Below the pieces are notes generated by a model. It was not told the origin of the DNA, did no database searches, and saw only the letters and a program-made list of their open reading frames with translations. Shown piece by piece: positions 36,544 through 46,666 of a DNA stretch of 64,000 nucleotides. Position 1 is the stretch's first letter. Every line of letters starts with the position of its first letter. The stretch is from assembly GCA_013204025.1 (NCBI GenBank), contig JABMOW010000026.1, positions 1 through 64,000 on the forward strand, in the 5' to 3' direction. This DNA is from Fidelibacterota bacterium. GTDB lineage: Bacteria > Fidelibacterota > Marinisomatia > SCGC-AAA003-L08 > JACNLC01. Both the position numbers and the translations under genes were made by a program.

Positions 36544-37011
36544 TTAAAAACTGATATCGTTTGCCAAGTCTTCAAAGTTCCGGTTGTCGTCGTCACCATT
36601 GTCAGTCTCATATTGTGCTAATACAGAAGGATTCCAGAGTTCAAATCGCTTGATCATACCGACAATTGTTACATTCTTCTCGATTTGAGCATAATTCAAC
36701 AGTGTTTCCGGCACTACGATACGACCATGTGAATCCACTTGAACATGTGTGGCAGTTCGAATAATCCCACGCACAAAGTTCCTGTTTCTTCTTTTGATAG
36801 AATTTAAACTGTCCAATTCGGACTCAACGACTAACCAATCGATAAATGGATAAACCATTAATTCTCCATCAAATCCTTTAGCGACAACCAGAATACCGTT
36901 GTTTTCCGGATTAAGAGATTTTCGGTACTTAGCCGGAATACTCAACCGTCCCTTAGAGTCTAATGAATATGAAAATTCACCTGTAAATGATATGTTGTAA
37001 ATATCTTGCAT
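36544..37011 (-). CDS. mraZ: Transcriptional regulator MraZ
   Basis: MraZ is the DNA-binding regulator that heads most division and cell wall clusters. The 155-aa protein has two SpoVT-AbrB-like repeats: FTGEFSYSLDSKGRLSIPAKYR (about 10-31, DxKGR motif) and THVQVDSHGRIVVPETLL (about 88-105, DxxGR). It binds TGGG-type direct repeats upstream of its own gene in characterised species; a matching pair lies 33-47 nt before this start codon. Confidence 0.96.
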   Translation of the reverse strand: MQDIYNISFTGEFSYSLDSKGRLSIPAKYRKSLNPENNGILVVAKGFDGELMVYPFIDWLVVESELDSLNSIKRRNRNFVRGIIRTATHVQVDSHGRIVVPETLLNYAQIEKNVTIVGMIKRFELWNPSVLAQYETDNGDDDNRNFEDLANDISF

Positions 37012-37043
37012 CTAATTTTATCCGCACTTTTGATGGGGTCTCT

Positions 37044-37058
37044 GCCCACTTCGTCCCA
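37044..37058 (-). promoter_or_regulatory. MraZ-box-like direct repeats
   Basis: Read on the minus strand, TGGGA and TGGGC are spaced by exactly five bases (10-bp period), in decamers AAATGGGACG and AAGTGGGCAG. A TAGGG lies a further 3 nt upstream. Known MraZ sites are TGGGN repeats with five-base spacers, so this is a candidate autoregulatory site. Confidence 0.6.
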
Positions 37059-37071
37059 TTTCCCTACACAA

Positions 37072-37101
37072 ATAATATCCAAAATGGTCGTTTCGATGCA
37101 A
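37072..37101 (-). promoter_or_regulatory. Candidate promoter of the division/cell wall cluster
   Basis: On the minus strand, TTGCAT (37101-37096) and TATTAT (37077-37072) are 18 bp apart. The predicted transcription start falls just upstream of the MraZ-box-like repeats, so bound MraZ could block initiation or early elongation. Each hexamer matches the sigma-70 consensus at four or five of six positions. Confidence 0.4.
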
Positions 37102-37264
37102 GAAATTTGTTACAAATATTAAATTTTATATTTTTAGTGAGACATTATAGGGAATGATATACGAGTTTCTGAAGGTCGGTGAACCCTGGATTATTGATAA
37201 TTTATTGAAATATGGGGGTAAAACAGGTTGGTATTAATAATTGAAAAACAAAGAAATATCTGGA

Positions 37265-38155
37265 TCAGTGGATGTATAATTGGATAGAAAGTGAACCATC
37301 TGTTACTAATGATCCACGAACAGCCCGGTCAGTTGTACTCAAATAGGGTGTTAAATCGATTCCATTCACATCCGTTTTGACATGTTGTGCACTCCAGAAA
37401 TCAAACTTTAATGTGTCTACTCCAGTGAACGATCGGGAATCACCAACGTTCATAATTCCATTAAATAAATTACTCCCCAGTGAAGTTATGTGGACTTTTG
37501 TCCTTGCCTCGGCAGTCACGGTCATTATGAAAGGGGGTTGGGTGTTTATGCGATATGCTTCCTGTTGAACCATTTTACGAGTATCATAAACATATGATTC
37601 TATTAACTGTGAAGGCTGTGGAAGGGAGCTGAAGGCTTGGGCATCAGTTCGATTATCAGGTGTGTTTAATATCTCTGAAATCTCGTCATTATTTTCTGAA
37701 TTAATCTGCGTTTCAGGCATTGTGCTTTCTGTCTCTTGTGTCAAATAGCTTACAAATTTTACCAATGAAAAAATGATGACGATACCAATGATAAAATAAA
37801 TTATATTCTTTCGTGATAAGGAATTTCCGAAATCGATCAATTCACTTTTTGTATTTGGGTCTTTTAACTCTTCTTCAACAGGTTGGAATTTTAATTCAGG
37901 TATTGGAGAGACTTTTCCGGTAGTGTACAATTCGAAATCTTTTAAGGCCTGCTCAGGGTCAGCGCCAATCTCGAAACAATACGATCGTAAAAATAATCTC
38001 ATGTACACTGTAGGGAGGACAGTTAGCTGACCATTTTCAATAGAGTCAAAATATTTTTCGTTGATTTTAGTTCTTTCAGAGATTTCTGATAAATTGATAC
38101 CCTGGCTCTCACGATGAGCTTTTAGATTTTTAAAGAATGTGTCAACATTTGTCAT
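37265..38155 (-). CDS. rodZ: RodZ-like cytoskeletal membrane protein
   Basis: This 296-aa protein has a Xre-type helix-turn-helix at residues ~8-75 (NLSEISERTKINEKYFDSIE). One transmembrane helix follows at ~115-135 (IIYFIIGIVIIFSLVKFVSYL), and the C-terminal beta domain is of the DUF4115 type (ARTKVHITSLGSNLFNG..VGDSRSF). This is the RodZ layout; RodZ links MreB to the wall synthesis machinery and controls cell shape. It sits 253 bp upstream of mraZ on the same strand, a fitting neighbour. Confidence 0.88.
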   Translation of the reverse strand: MTNVDTFFKNLKAHRESQGINLSEISERTKINEKYFDSIENGQLTVLPTVYMRLFLRSYCFEIGADPEQALKDFELYTTGKVSPIPELKFQPVEEELKDPNTKSELIDFGNSLSRKNIIYFIIGIVIIFSLVKFVSYLTQETESTMPETQINSENNDEISEILNTPDNRTDAQAFSSLPQPSQLIESYVYDTRKMVQQEAYRINTQPPFIMTVTAEARTKVHITSLGSNLFNGIMNVGDSRSFTGVDTLKFDFWSAQHVKTDVNGIDLTPYLSTTDRAVRGSLVTDGSLSIQLYIH

Positions 38156-38298
38156 TTTCAGTGTCCTTAAGTTGGGAAGAAACGTGATTCATTTATTGTA
38201 TGTGCTGGAAATTAACATGGAAATTTCATAAAACCGGCAAAAATTCGTATAATATTTTAGGATGAAAACAGTCTTGAAATCGACTCAAGAATTAAATG

Positions 38299-38898
38299 TT
38301 ACTTCAAAATATTTTTTGTGAGCCATGGCGCAAAAATTCCGATTTTTGCCAATTCAGTGCTGAATCTCGATAATGGAAAACCAACAACATTGTGATAACA
38401 TCCCTGAATTGATGATACAAAAATTGCGCTGAAATCCTGAATGCCATAACTACCAGCCTTGTCAAAAGGGGAATAGCAATCTACGTAGTGCTCAATTTCA
38501 GATTGGGATAAATCCTTAAACGTTACGTCAGTTGATTCATAAAAAGTGTGATGAACGTCTGATATTTCACATTGGATTGATACACCTGTAATCACCTGGT
38601 GTGTGCAGCCTGACAGTCGTTGAAGAATTGTTATGGCATCCGTACGATTTTTTGGTTTTCCCATAATTTTTTTACCTTTAATCACAATCGTATCCGCACC
38701 GATGACAATACTTTCGGGGTAGCTCTCACTGACATGCTTTGCTTTTAGGTCTGCCAACATGCAACAAAATTCAGATGGCGATAAGTCCAGAAATGGCAAA
38801 GATTCATTCACGTTAGGATGAACAATATCGAATTTCAGATCAATTGTTTCTAATAATTGTTTTCTTCTCGGACTGCTGGACGCAAGAATCCACTGCAT
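38299..38898 (-). CDS. maf: Maf-like nucleotide pyrophosphatase
   Basis: Maf proteins hydrolyse non-canonical or excess nucleoside triphosphates (dTTP/UTP type for YhdE-like members) and affect septation in some bacteria. The 199-aa protein has the N-terminal WILASSSPRRKQLL, the central IGADTIVIKGKKIMGKPKN with the catalytic Asp, and DKAGSYGIQDFSAIFV. It starts 1 nt after the protease gene and is followed by rodZ after 143 nt. Confidence 0.93.
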   Translation of the reverse strand: MQWILASSSPRRKQLLETIDLKFDIVHPNVNESLPFLDLSPSEFCCMLADLKAKHVSESYPESIVIGADTIVIKGKKIMGKPKNRTDAITILQRLSGCTHQVITGVSIQCEISDVHHTFYESTDVTFKDLSQSEIEHYVDCYSPFDKAGSYGIQDFSAIFVSSIQGCYHNVVGFPLSRFSTELAKIGIFAPWLTKNILK

Positions 38899-38899
38899 A

Positions 38900-41419
38900 C
38901 TATTTTATCCTTGTCAGTTTTTGAATGCTGTCAAACTGATCACCTGCTTCATTATCAGCCCTTATTTGATAAAAATAAGTGCCATTGGCCGGCTCCAACC
39001 CTCGAGAGTCTTTTCCATTCCAGTAAATTGACTGATATCCTGCGTCGAGGTTATCTCGATTTAAAGTAATCAATTGGCGCCCATCAGTGGTAAACACACG
39101 AATTGAAACGCTTGCTGCATGAGAAAGATGAAACGTAAAATAAGTGTCATCTGAAAATGGGTTTGGATAATTATAAATCAATTCAACCCTGAAATTCTCT
39201 GCATCAGAAAAATAAATATTCAGTACTTCCTCTGACCGATTATTCGCATTATCCCAAACCTCAATCCAAAGAGAATGATATCCGGATTGTTCCTCTGACA
39301 TGTCTAGATTGAAAAAGCCTTCAGTGGGTGAGATTGTAGTGAAGTCTTCAGAAAAATCCATAATTGACGACTCATCTATTTGGTACCGTAAGCTATGCCC
39401 GATACTTCCGGTGAGATTGATGCCTGAATTATCTGTCAACCACAATTGAAAAATATATGGTGGGAAAATTACGCCTTGGTCTGAAACTTGATTGTTATTT
39501 TGTCGAAGGACGGCCAATGGACCTTCCAAATCATCCTGGTTTCCGGAGAATGGAATAATGGGGATACCTCCCAGAAAATCAGTTTGAACGTCACCGTTTT
39601 CAGAATACACTCTTATGCTCCCGACACAGGATTCACAAGATGATACGTCCAGTGGGACGATAAATGTCAAATCTGAAGAAGAAAATACTCCCTGATAAAT
39701 TACATTTCCAGGGAGTAAATATGATAAAGTAACCGTATCATAAAAACGGGTAATCTGGTTTTCAGCACCTCTAATATCAGCGTACCCATAAGTCATAATA
39801 TAGCCGGAATTTAAACTTATATCAAATGGCTGTAGAATATCAAATGAGGATGATGTAGCTGATGTATCGATTATGGCTGCCTTTCTTGGGAAAGGAAGCG
39901 GCATCGCCGGATCACCAAAAGTATGGAACCAATAATCCTGACCGCCTTCTTTTGAATAGCGTACAAGATCTCCTAACCGATAGGAGTTTTCATTTTCAAT
40001 GTATCCTCGGATATTATCAAACAACCTATTCAGGTAATTAGAATTGGAAAACACATTTACTTTAAATGTTGTAGATATTAGACCGATAGCCCCATCGGGT
40101 TTTGATAATAATTTTTCTGTCATGCACTCCTCATTATCATACCAACCAAAAGAACAAGTACCTACAACCCAGATTGCGCCTGTCGGATCTTGGATGGAAG
40201 ATAAATCACGGTTCATGAGGATAATCTTTTCATCGGCTAATGTAGTAGGAGAGCCATGTCCTATATAATTGATCATGGCAACACCACTGTTGATAGATTC
40301 GAGTGTTGCCTGTGTCATTTGAGGCTGTAGAAGCCACCCATCTCCGGGGATTGGTTGATATTCCGTACCATAAATGGGTTGAATTTCCAATAATTGATTC
40401 AACAGAACGTAGATCTCATCGGAATTTTGCACATGAGAAATTTCAGTTGAAATATCACCATTATTCTTATTGGTATCGTCCGCCAGGAGAACCAATTTAT
40501 TCCGCCAGTTCCCTTGTAACGGATTCAGTACATAATCTCTTAACTTGTTTACAAATATCATCGCATCCGACAGTTGATTTACAGGAATCCGTCCGGAAGT
40601 CAAGTGTGTATAAGCTGAATATTCCGGATATGAAGTAAAAAAATCATCAGATGGTCTTTGAATGTATCCTGGTACAGACGGGTCATATGTAAAAATGGTC
40701 ATGGGAGGAATCACCGTTTCATCGCCCATGAACATCACGTACTGAAGCATAGGATATTCAGTTAATTGTTGAAACAGAAAATCCCTGACAGGTAGTGTGA
40801 GAGTATCCATCAAGGCAACGTCTGTATTCAGCTGAAAATTTGGATCGATGTCTTCATTGTATAAATCAGCGATAGACTCAGCCGCAGGCAACAACGCCTG
40901 ATTGGTGAGAATGAGATATTGAAGTGAATCTGCGAGTGATCTGACTAGCGGTAAAAGTGCTACTTTATCAACAATCCCGGGCCCTGATAAAATATCCCCA
41001 GAATTGCCACCGAACGTAATGTCAATATTCCCTTGAGATAAATACGAGATTTGTCCATTGATTTCAAATTTCCAAGGGATTACATCCACAAAATATTGAT
41101 TATCTTTGAAGGGTTGAATCAAAACTTCAGGAATTTGGTGAATATCAAATTCGTATGAGCCGGTTGGAATTGAAATCCATTTCGCATCTACCAAGCTGCA
41201 CTGGATATTTGAGAAATCGTCAGCTTGAACCTTCCATCTAAACATATCCACCACAACGTCATTGATTACATATTGTGAATTAGCTTTTGGGAAAGTGAAA
41301 TATAGTTCTAGGATATCAGGTGCCTCGTCCATGTCAACATTTATGGAAATCCTATCTGTTGCCCCAAGAGAATAGAGTGTGATTAACAAAATGATGACCA
41401 GATATCGGAATAGATTCAT
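38900..41419 (-). CDS. Gingipain-family (C25) cysteine protease with T9SS C-terminal domain, PorU-like
   Basis: The 839-aa protein starts with a signal peptide (MNLFRYLVIILLITLYSLG). The C25 catalytic domain (~150-520) shows H388 in NYIGHGSPT and C422 in VVGTCSFG, the expected dyad. Ig-like/beta regions follow. The last ~90 residues begin YNYPNPFSDDTYFTF and contain DGRQLI..NGKDSRG..NGTYFYQIRA, a type A T9SS sorting domain of the FlgD-Ig-like sort. In Bacteroidota the C25 member with this layout is the sortase PorU, which cleaves sorting domains at the cell surface. It is shorter than typical PorU (over 1,000 aa), so a secreted protease is the alternative. Confidence 0.88.
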   Translation of the reverse strand: MNLFRYLVIILLITLYSLGATDRISINVDMDEAPDILELYFTFPKANSQYVINDVVVDMFRWKVQADDFSNIQCSLVDAKWISIPTGSYEFDIHQIPEVLIQPFKDNQYFVDVIPWKFEINGQISYLSQGNIDITFGGNSGDILSGPGIVDKVALLPLVRSLADSLQYLILTNQALLPAAESIADLYNEDIDPNFQLNTDVALMDTLTLPVRDFLFQQLTEYPMLQYVMFMGDETVIPPMTIFTYDPSVPGYIQRPSDDFFTSYPEYSAYTHLTSGRIPVNQLSDAMIFVNKLRDYVLNPLQGNWRNKLVLLADDTNKNNGDISTEISHVQNSDEIYVLLNQLLEIQPIYGTEYQPIPGDGWLLQPQMTQATLESINSGVAMINYIGHGSPTTLADEKIILMNRDLSSIQDPTGAIWVVGTCSFGWYDNEECMTEKLLSKPDGAIGLISTTFKVNVFSNSNYLNRLFDNIRGYIENENSYRLGDLVRYSKEGGQDYWFHTFGDPAMPLPFPRKAAIIDTSATSSSFDILQPFDISLNSGYIMTYGYADIRGAENQITRFYDTVTLSYLLPGNVIYQGVFSSSDLTFIVPLDVSSCESCVGSIRVYSENGDVQTDFLGGIPIIPFSGNQDDLEGPLAVLRQNNNQVSDQGVIFPPYIFQLWLTDNSGINLTGSIGHSLRYQIDESSIMDFSEDFTTISPTEGFFNLDMSEEQSGYHSLWIEVWDNANNRSEEVLNIYFSDAENFRVELIYNYPNPFSDDTYFTFHLSHAASVSIRVFTTDGRQLITLNRDNLDAGYQSIYWNGKDSRGLEPANGTYFYQIRADNEAGDQFDSIQKLTRIK

Positions 41420-41624
41420 GACGAAAATTAAGGAAGTTAGGCTGCGCTTAAAAAAGGTTTATGCGATTCATTATTGATTCAAATAATCACTTTATTTTTC
41501 GTTTTAAATTCACATTCCTGATTCTTGTTCCCACACTGCAAACCCAGTTAAATTACAGGGCTTATTGACAGGCAAATTTCCCTGTTTCACAGATTCTGCC
41601 ACTAATTTTCCACCCATCATAAAC

Positions 41625-41630
41625 AGGAGG
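41625..41630 (+). promoter_or_regulatory. Strong Shine-Dalgarno of the aconitase gene
   Basis: A perfect AGGAGG lies four bases before the ATG at 41635. It fixes the start codon. Most genes in this window have weaker sites. Confidence 0.8.
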
Positions 41631-41634
41631 TTCC

Positions 41635-43890
41635 ATGGCATTTAACATAGACATGATCCGGCGTACATATAACGATCTTCCATCAAAGATCACTAAAATC
41701 AAACATATTTTAAATAAACCACTCACTCTAACAGAAAAAATATTATACTCTCATTTATTCGACGAACATGTTAAATCTTTCCAACGTGGGATCGACTATG
41801 CTGACTTTAATCCAGACCGGGTAGCTATGCAAGATGCCACTGCACAGATGGCGTTACTCCAATTTATGGTTGCCGGGAGAAGTAAAGTTGCTGTCCCATC
41901 AACCGTTCATTGTGATCATCTTATTCAAGCAAGAAGCGGTGCTGTAGAAGATTTGAAATCAGCGGTTGATATCAACTCTGAGGTCTATGATTTTCTATCT
42001 TCTGTCAGCAATAAATACGGGATCGGATTCTGGAAACCGGGCGCTGGTATTATCCATCAGGTAATTTTGGAAAACTATGCTTTCCCTGGTGGAATGATGA
42101 TCGGTACGGATTCCCATACCGTTAATGCAGGGGGACTTGGAATGATTGCCATTGGTGTCGGAGGGGCTGACGCAGTAGATGTAATGACCGGTATGCCCTG
42201 GGAATTGAAATTCCCCAAGGTGATGGGAGTTAAACTCAAAGGCAGATTGCAAGGATGGGCATCCTCAAAAGATGTGATTCTGAAATTAGCAGGTATTCTC
42301 ACTGTCAAAGGTGGTACAGGTTTCATTGTGGAATATTTTGGTGATGGGGCTGAAAGTCTATCCTGTACAGGTAAAGGCACTATCTGTAATATGGGCGCTG
42401 AAATTGGTGCCACGACATCCTTATTCGCCTTTGATGACAAGATGGCAAAATATCTATCCGCCACTGGAAGAGAAGATGTGGCGGAAGCAGCCAATAATGT
42501 GGCTGAATATTTACGAGCTGACGCTGAAGTGTATGCAAACCCTTCAAATTACTATGACCAAGTAATTGAGATTGATCTTTCCACTCTTGAACCCCATATT
42601 AATGGTCCATTCACTCCAGACAGAGCATTTCCTTTATCTGAATTCGCAAAGGCGGTAAAGGAAAATGATTTTCCTGAAAAACTGGATGTAGGACTTATCG
42701 GTTCTTGTACCAATTCCTCATATGAAGATCTTGACCGTTCAGCATCGCTCGCACGTCAAGCAGTTTCTAAAAATATGAAAGTCAAATCTGATTTCACAGT
42801 TACTCCCGGTTCGGAATTGGTTCGATATACTGTTGACAGAGATGGTCAACTCGATGCATTCAGCAAAATGGGCGGAATGGTATTGGCAAATGCATGCGGT
42901 CCTTGTATTGGACAATGGGCAAGACATGGTGCGGATAAATTGGAAAAAAATTCCATTATCACTTCTTTCAACCGCAATTTTGCCAAACGGAATGACGGAA
43001 ATCCCAATACATACGCATTTGTCGCTTCACCCGAGATAGTGACTGCGTTTGCCATTGCCGGGAAACTCACATTTAATCCAATGACGGATATGCTGGTAAA
43101 TGAAAATGGTGAATCAGTGCGTTTAGATCCACCCAAAGGTGAAGAATTGCCATCTGGAGGATTCGAGGTTCTAGACTCTGGTTATATTGAACCTCCAGCA
43201 GATGGCCGTCACATAGAGATAAATGTAAGTCCGAAATCCGGGCGATTACAATTGCTGACGCCATTTGAAAAATGGGATAGTAAAGATTTGACAGATTTAC
43301 GGTTACTAATCAAGGCTAAAGGGAAATGCACAACCGACCATATTTCGATGGCAGGACCCTGGCTGAAATTCAGAGGACATTTGGATAATATTTCTAATAA
43401 CATGCTCATCGGCGCTACCAATTCATTCAATGACAGCATCAACCAGGTAAAAAACCAATTGACTGGTGACTACGATGTAGTACCATCTGTCGCTCGTGCA
43501 TACAAATCCGTCGGTATCGGTACGCTAATTGTCGGCGACGACAATTATGGAGAAGGATCTTCCCGTGAGCACGCTGCAATGGAACCACGGCATTTGGGGA
43601 TTCGTGCAGTATTGGTAAAATCATTTGCCCGAATCCATGAGACCAATTTAAAAAAGCAGGGAATACTTGCCATTACCTTTGAGAACAAATCCGATTATGA
43701 CAAAATACGTGAAGATGATAAAATTGATATTCTTGGCTTAAAAAACTTTATTCCGGGAGAAAGTCTCACTATCAGATTGCACCATTCCGATGGATCGGCA
43801 GAGACATTTCCGGTTCTGCATACTTTTAGCAAAAAGCAGATTGGATGGTTTAGGGCTGGGAGTGCATTGAACCTGATTGCGGACAAATGA
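41635..43890 (+). CDS. acn: Aconitate hydratase, mitochondrial-type
   Basis: Aconitase interconverts citrate and isocitrate in the TCA cycle using a [4Fe-4S] cluster. The 751-aa length matches the mitochondrial-type enzyme rather than AcnA (~890 aa) or AcnB (~860 aa). The cluster ligands C358 ([11 protein letters not shown]), C421 and C424 ([10 protein letters not shown]) fall at the same numbers as in the mature pig heart enzyme. Substrate-site blocks [13 protein letters not shown] and the C-terminal swivel domain [15 protein letters not shown] are intact. It overlaps the next gene by 4 nt. Confidence 0.97.
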   Translation: MAFNIDMIRRTYNDLPSKITKIKHILNKPLTLTEKILYSHLFDEHVKSFQRGIDYADFNPDRVAMQDATAQMALLQFMVAGRSKVAVPSTVHCDHLIQARSGAVEDLKSAVDINSEVYDFLSSVSNKYGIGFWKPGAGIIHQVILENYAFPGGMMIGTDSHTVNAGGLGMIAIGVGGADAVDVMTGMPWELKFPKVMGVKLKGRLQGWASSKDVILKLAGILTVKGGTGFIVEYFGDGAESLSCTGKGTICNMGAEIGATTSLFAFDDKMAKYLSATGREDVAEAANNVAEYLRADAEVYANPSNYYDQVIEIDLSTLEPHINGPFTPDRAFPLSEFAKAVKENDFPEKLDVGLIGSCTNSSYEDLDRSASLARQAVSKNMKVKSDFTVTPGSELVRYTVDRDGQLDAFSKMGGMVLANACGPCIGQWARHGADKLEKNSIITSFNRNFAKRNDGNPNTYAFVASPEIVTAFAIAGKLTFNPMTDMLVNENGESVRLDPPKGEELPSGGFEVLDSGYIEPPADGRHIEINVSPKSGRLQLLTPFEKWDSKDLTDLRLLIKAKGKCTTDHISMAGPWLKFRGHLDNISNNMLIGATNSFNDSINQVKNQLTGDYDVVPSVARAYKSVGIGTLIVGDDNYGEGSSREHAAMEPRHLGIRAVLVKSFARIHETNLKKQGILAITFENKSDYDKIREDDKIDILGLKNFIPGESLTIRLHHSDGSAETFPVLHTFSKKQIGWFRAGSALNLIADK

Positions 43891-44609
43891 CAGAACTCAC
43901 TAACCTCAAACAAATTGCGTTGGTAACCGGTGCATCCTCAGGATTAGGTAAAGCTATAGCGCTTCGGTTAGTCGAACAAAATTACCATGTTGTATTGGCA
44001 TCGAGAAATATTGAAAAGTTAGAAATTGTCAAAAATGAGATTGAAAATAAATCTGGAAAGTGTACTATAATTCCTACGGATGTGAGTTTAGAATCTTCCG
44101 TTCAGCATTTGGTGACTGAATGCGATAAATTAGGGTTCGTCGGGACTGTTATCAATAATTCTGGTTTAGGATTATTCAGCAAAATATCAAATCACTCAAC
44201 GGAGGATTGGGACCAGATGATCAACGTGAACCTTCGTGGGGCATTTTTGATATCCCGTGGGTTTATACCTGCAATGCAAAATCGAAAACAGGGGACGCTT
44301 GTTTTTGTCAATTCGGTTGCGGGAAAGTGGGGATATCCATTTTCAGCAGGGTATGTTGCCTCCAAATATGGGTTGAGAGGACTTGCAGACAGTTTACGCA
44401 ACGAATTACGTTCAGACCACATCAAAGTCACTTCAGTTCATCCTGGAGCTGTGGATTCTCCATTTTGGGATAATACTAAAGCAAACTTTCCTCGTCATGA
44501 AATGATGCAGGATGATGATGTTGCCAAGATGGTGGTGCAGGCAATCACACTGTCAGGTAATGCAGTTAATGAGGAAATTGTGATTAGACGGGTACAGGGG
44601 GATTTCTAG
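43887..44609 (+). CDS. Short-chain dehydrogenase/reductase
   Basis: This is a classical SDR of 240 aa. It has the cofactor motif TGASSGLG (residues 14-21), NNSG near residue 91, and the catalytic S143, Y156 and K160 (YVASK). R40 in LASRN suggests NADPH preference. The start codon overlaps the aconitase stop, so the two are co-translated. The substrate is unknown; family members include carbonyl and 3-ketoacyl reductases. Confidence 0.92.
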   Translation: MTELTNLKQIALVTGASSGLGKAIALRLVEQNYHVVLASRNIEKLEIVKNEIENKSGKCTIIPTDVSLESSVQHLVTECDKLGFVGTVINNSGLGLFSKISNHSTEDWDQMINVNLRGAFLISRGFIPAMQNRKQGTLVFVNSVAGKWGYPFSAGYVASKYGLRGLADSLRNELRSDHIKVTSVHPGAVDSPFWDNTKANFPRHEMMQDDDVAKMVVQAITLSGNAVNEEIVIRRVQGDF

Positions 44610-44783
44610 AAATTGGAGATTTTCAAATTATATTTTCTCTATTTTGGAGCTTATTCGTTGTTCTTTATAGAAAAAATTGAGGTTGGTCCCTATCAAATAA
44701 TCCGTTCAATTAACTTGCAGGCGAAATATCATTCAATATAACTTTTCAGGCTGTTTATTAACCTGTTTTTTGAAGATTAGGGT

Positions 44784-46088
44784 ATGCTAGAGCAACTACA
44801 GGATAGATTCAATCGCATCATAAAAAATATTAAGGGTCACGGTAAGATCTCTGATAGTAACATTCAGGATGCGATGCGCGATGTACGTCGTGCACTCCTC
44901 GAAGCGGATGTGAATATTAAAGTAGCTCGTGAGTTTGTAGATCAGGTAAAAGAAAAAGCCAAAGGTGGCATTGTTCTTACTTCGGTGAATCCTGGTCAAC
45001 AATTCGTAAAAATCATTCAGGATGAATTAACAACATTTCTGGGTGGAGATTACGAAAATATCCGTTTTAATCCATCAGGCCAGACAGTAATTTTAATGGC
45101 CGGTTTACAGGGATCTGGGAAAACTACCACCTGTGCGAAACTGGCTCGTTTTTTGAAAATTAGGCATTCTAAAAATCCGTATTTGATTGCAGCAGACCTT
45201 CAACGCCCTGCAGCTATCGATCAATTACGCATTTTAGGAAAGAAAATCGAAGTCCCTGTTCACACTGAACAAAGCAAAGATCCAGTCTTGGTTGTTAAAA
45301 ATGGACTGAAGGCTAGCCGGGATACTCACTCTGATGTTGTTATCATTGATACAGCCGGCCGATTGCATGTGGACGAATATCTTATGGAAGAACTTAAGTC
45401 TATCATCAGAGTATCTTCTCCACATGAAATTCTGTTTGTTGCGGATAGCATGACCGGGCAGGATGCTGTGAATTCTTCGAAAGCGTTTTCAGAAGCGGTG
45501 GAACTCACCGGTATCATCCTCACTAAAATGGATGGTGATGCTCGTGGAGGTGCTGCTTTATCTATCAGGAAAACGACTGAGAAACCAGTAAAATTCATTG
45601 GTACTGGTGAAGGAATTGAAGGATTAGAAGCATTTTATCCCGACAGGCTTGCACGACGAATATTAGGTATGGGAGATGTAGTCTCTCTGGTCGAAAAAGC
45701 TCAGGATGTAGTAGATGAAAAGGAAGCTCATCGACTTCAAAATAAACTCCTCCAGAATACATTTACTCTGGATGACTTTCGCAGTCAATTGAAACAGATC
45801 CAAAAAATGGGTCCTATATCACAGATGCTTGGCATGATACCCGGTGCAGCAAAATTAAAGGGATTGTCCATAGATGACAAACAACTCACATGGGTTGAAG
45901 CCATTATCAATTCAATGACTCCGAAAGAAAGAAAGATGCCTGAAATTATTAATGGCTCCCGTCGAAAACGTATCGCACAGGGTGCCGGGAGATCTGTGTT
46001 TGAAGTAAATCAATTATTAAAACAATTTTCCCAAATGAAAAAGATGATCCAAAAAATGAAAAAGGGTCATATTCCCGTTGGTTTTTAA
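44784..46088 (+). CDS. ffh: Signal recognition particle protein Ffh
   Basis: Ffh binds 4.5S RNA and signal sequences to target proteins to the inner membrane. The 434-aa protein has the helical N domain, the G domain with GLQGSGKTTTCAKLA, DTAGRLHVDEYLM and LTKMDGDARGGAALS, and the methionine-rich M domain (FSQMKKMIQKMKKGH). It starts a run of translation-related genes; rpsP follows after 17 nt. Confidence 0.97.
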   Translation: MLEQLQDRFNRIIKNIKGHGKISDSNIQDAMRDVRRALLEADVNIKVAREFVDQVKEKAKGGIVLTSVNPGQQFVKIIQDELTTFLGGDYENIRFNPSGQTVILMAGLQGSGKTTTCAKLARFLKIRHSKNPYLIAADLQRPAAIDQLRILGKKIEVPVHTEQSKDPVLVVKNGLKASRDTHSDVVIIDTAGRLHVDEYLMEELKSIIRVSSPHEILFVADSMTGQDAVNSSKAFSEAVELTGIILTKMDGDARGGAALSIRKTTEKPVKFIGTGEGIEGLEAFYPDRLARRILGMGDVVSLVEKAQDVVDEKEAHRLQNKLLQNTFTLDDFRSQLKQIQKMGPISQMLGMIPGAAKLKGLSIDDKQLTWVEAIINSMTPKERKMPEIINGSRRKRIAQGAGRSVFEVNQLLKQFSQMKKMIQKMKKGHIPVGF

Positions 46089-46105
46089 TTAAAGAAAGGT
46101 AACCT

Positions 46106-46594
46106 TTGTCAGTAAAAATCCGTTTAAAAAGAATAGGCAGGAAAAAGCGTCCTTTTTACCGTATCGTCGTCATGGATTCCCGCACACGTCGGGATGGTCG
46201 TGAAATTGAATTGCTCGGCTGGTATGATCCACTGCAGAATAAGAATAAACTCCATTTGGAATCAGATCGAGTGGTTTACTGGTTAGGACAAGGCGCTATT
46301 CCCTCCGATACGGTTTCCGGGATCATGAAGCGTTCCGGGCTCAGTTATCGGATGCATCTTATTCGTATGGGTAAAAGTGAGGAAGAGATAGTCCAAGAGT
46401 TGGATGCATGGCAAACTGCAAAAGCCACACGAGCTGATTCAGCCAAAAGTCAGGCAACTATTACTCCACCACCCACTATTGAATTAGTTGAAGAAACCAC
46501 TGTTGAAGAGGAAAAATTACCAACAGAGGAAATCGCTTCTGACCAAACCCAGACTGCAGTCGAGGGTGTTGAAAATATAGAACTTAAGTCTTAA
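46106..46594 (+). CDS. rpsP: 30S ribosomal protein S16 with C-terminal extension
   Basis: The first ~85 residues are standard S16 (SVKIRLKRIGRKKRPFYRIV, GREIELLGWYDP, then YWLGQGAIPSDTV). The total of 162 aa is about twice the usual size. The extra ~75 residues are Ala/Thr/Glu-rich and acidic (VEETTVEEEKLPTEE), likely disordered, as is common in FCB bacteria. The start is TTG, with AAAGAAAGGT as SD; no in-frame ATG fits. Confidence 0.95.
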   Translation: MSVKIRLKRIGRKKRPFYRIVVMDSRTRRDGREIELLGWYDPLQNKNKLHLESDRVVYWLGQGAIPSDTVSGIMKRSGLSYRMHLIRMGKSEEEIVQELDAWQTAKATRADSAKSQATITPPPTIELVEETTVEEEKLPTEEIASDQTQTAVEGVENIELKS

Positions 46595-46666
46595 GAATCT
46601 GATTCTGATATGTAAGAATCTCGGTTGGAATAAAAGAGTAAGGTTAACATAAACAAAGGTGGAACA

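Noticed and set aside
41565-41570. TTGACA as the -35 element of an aconitase promoter
   Set aside because: No -10-like hexamer lies 16-18 bp downstream.
42075-42494. 139-codon open frame on the minus strand inside the aconitase gene
   Set aside because: It is a frame shadow of a fully conserved enzyme gene, with Pro/Ser-rich composition and no start signal.
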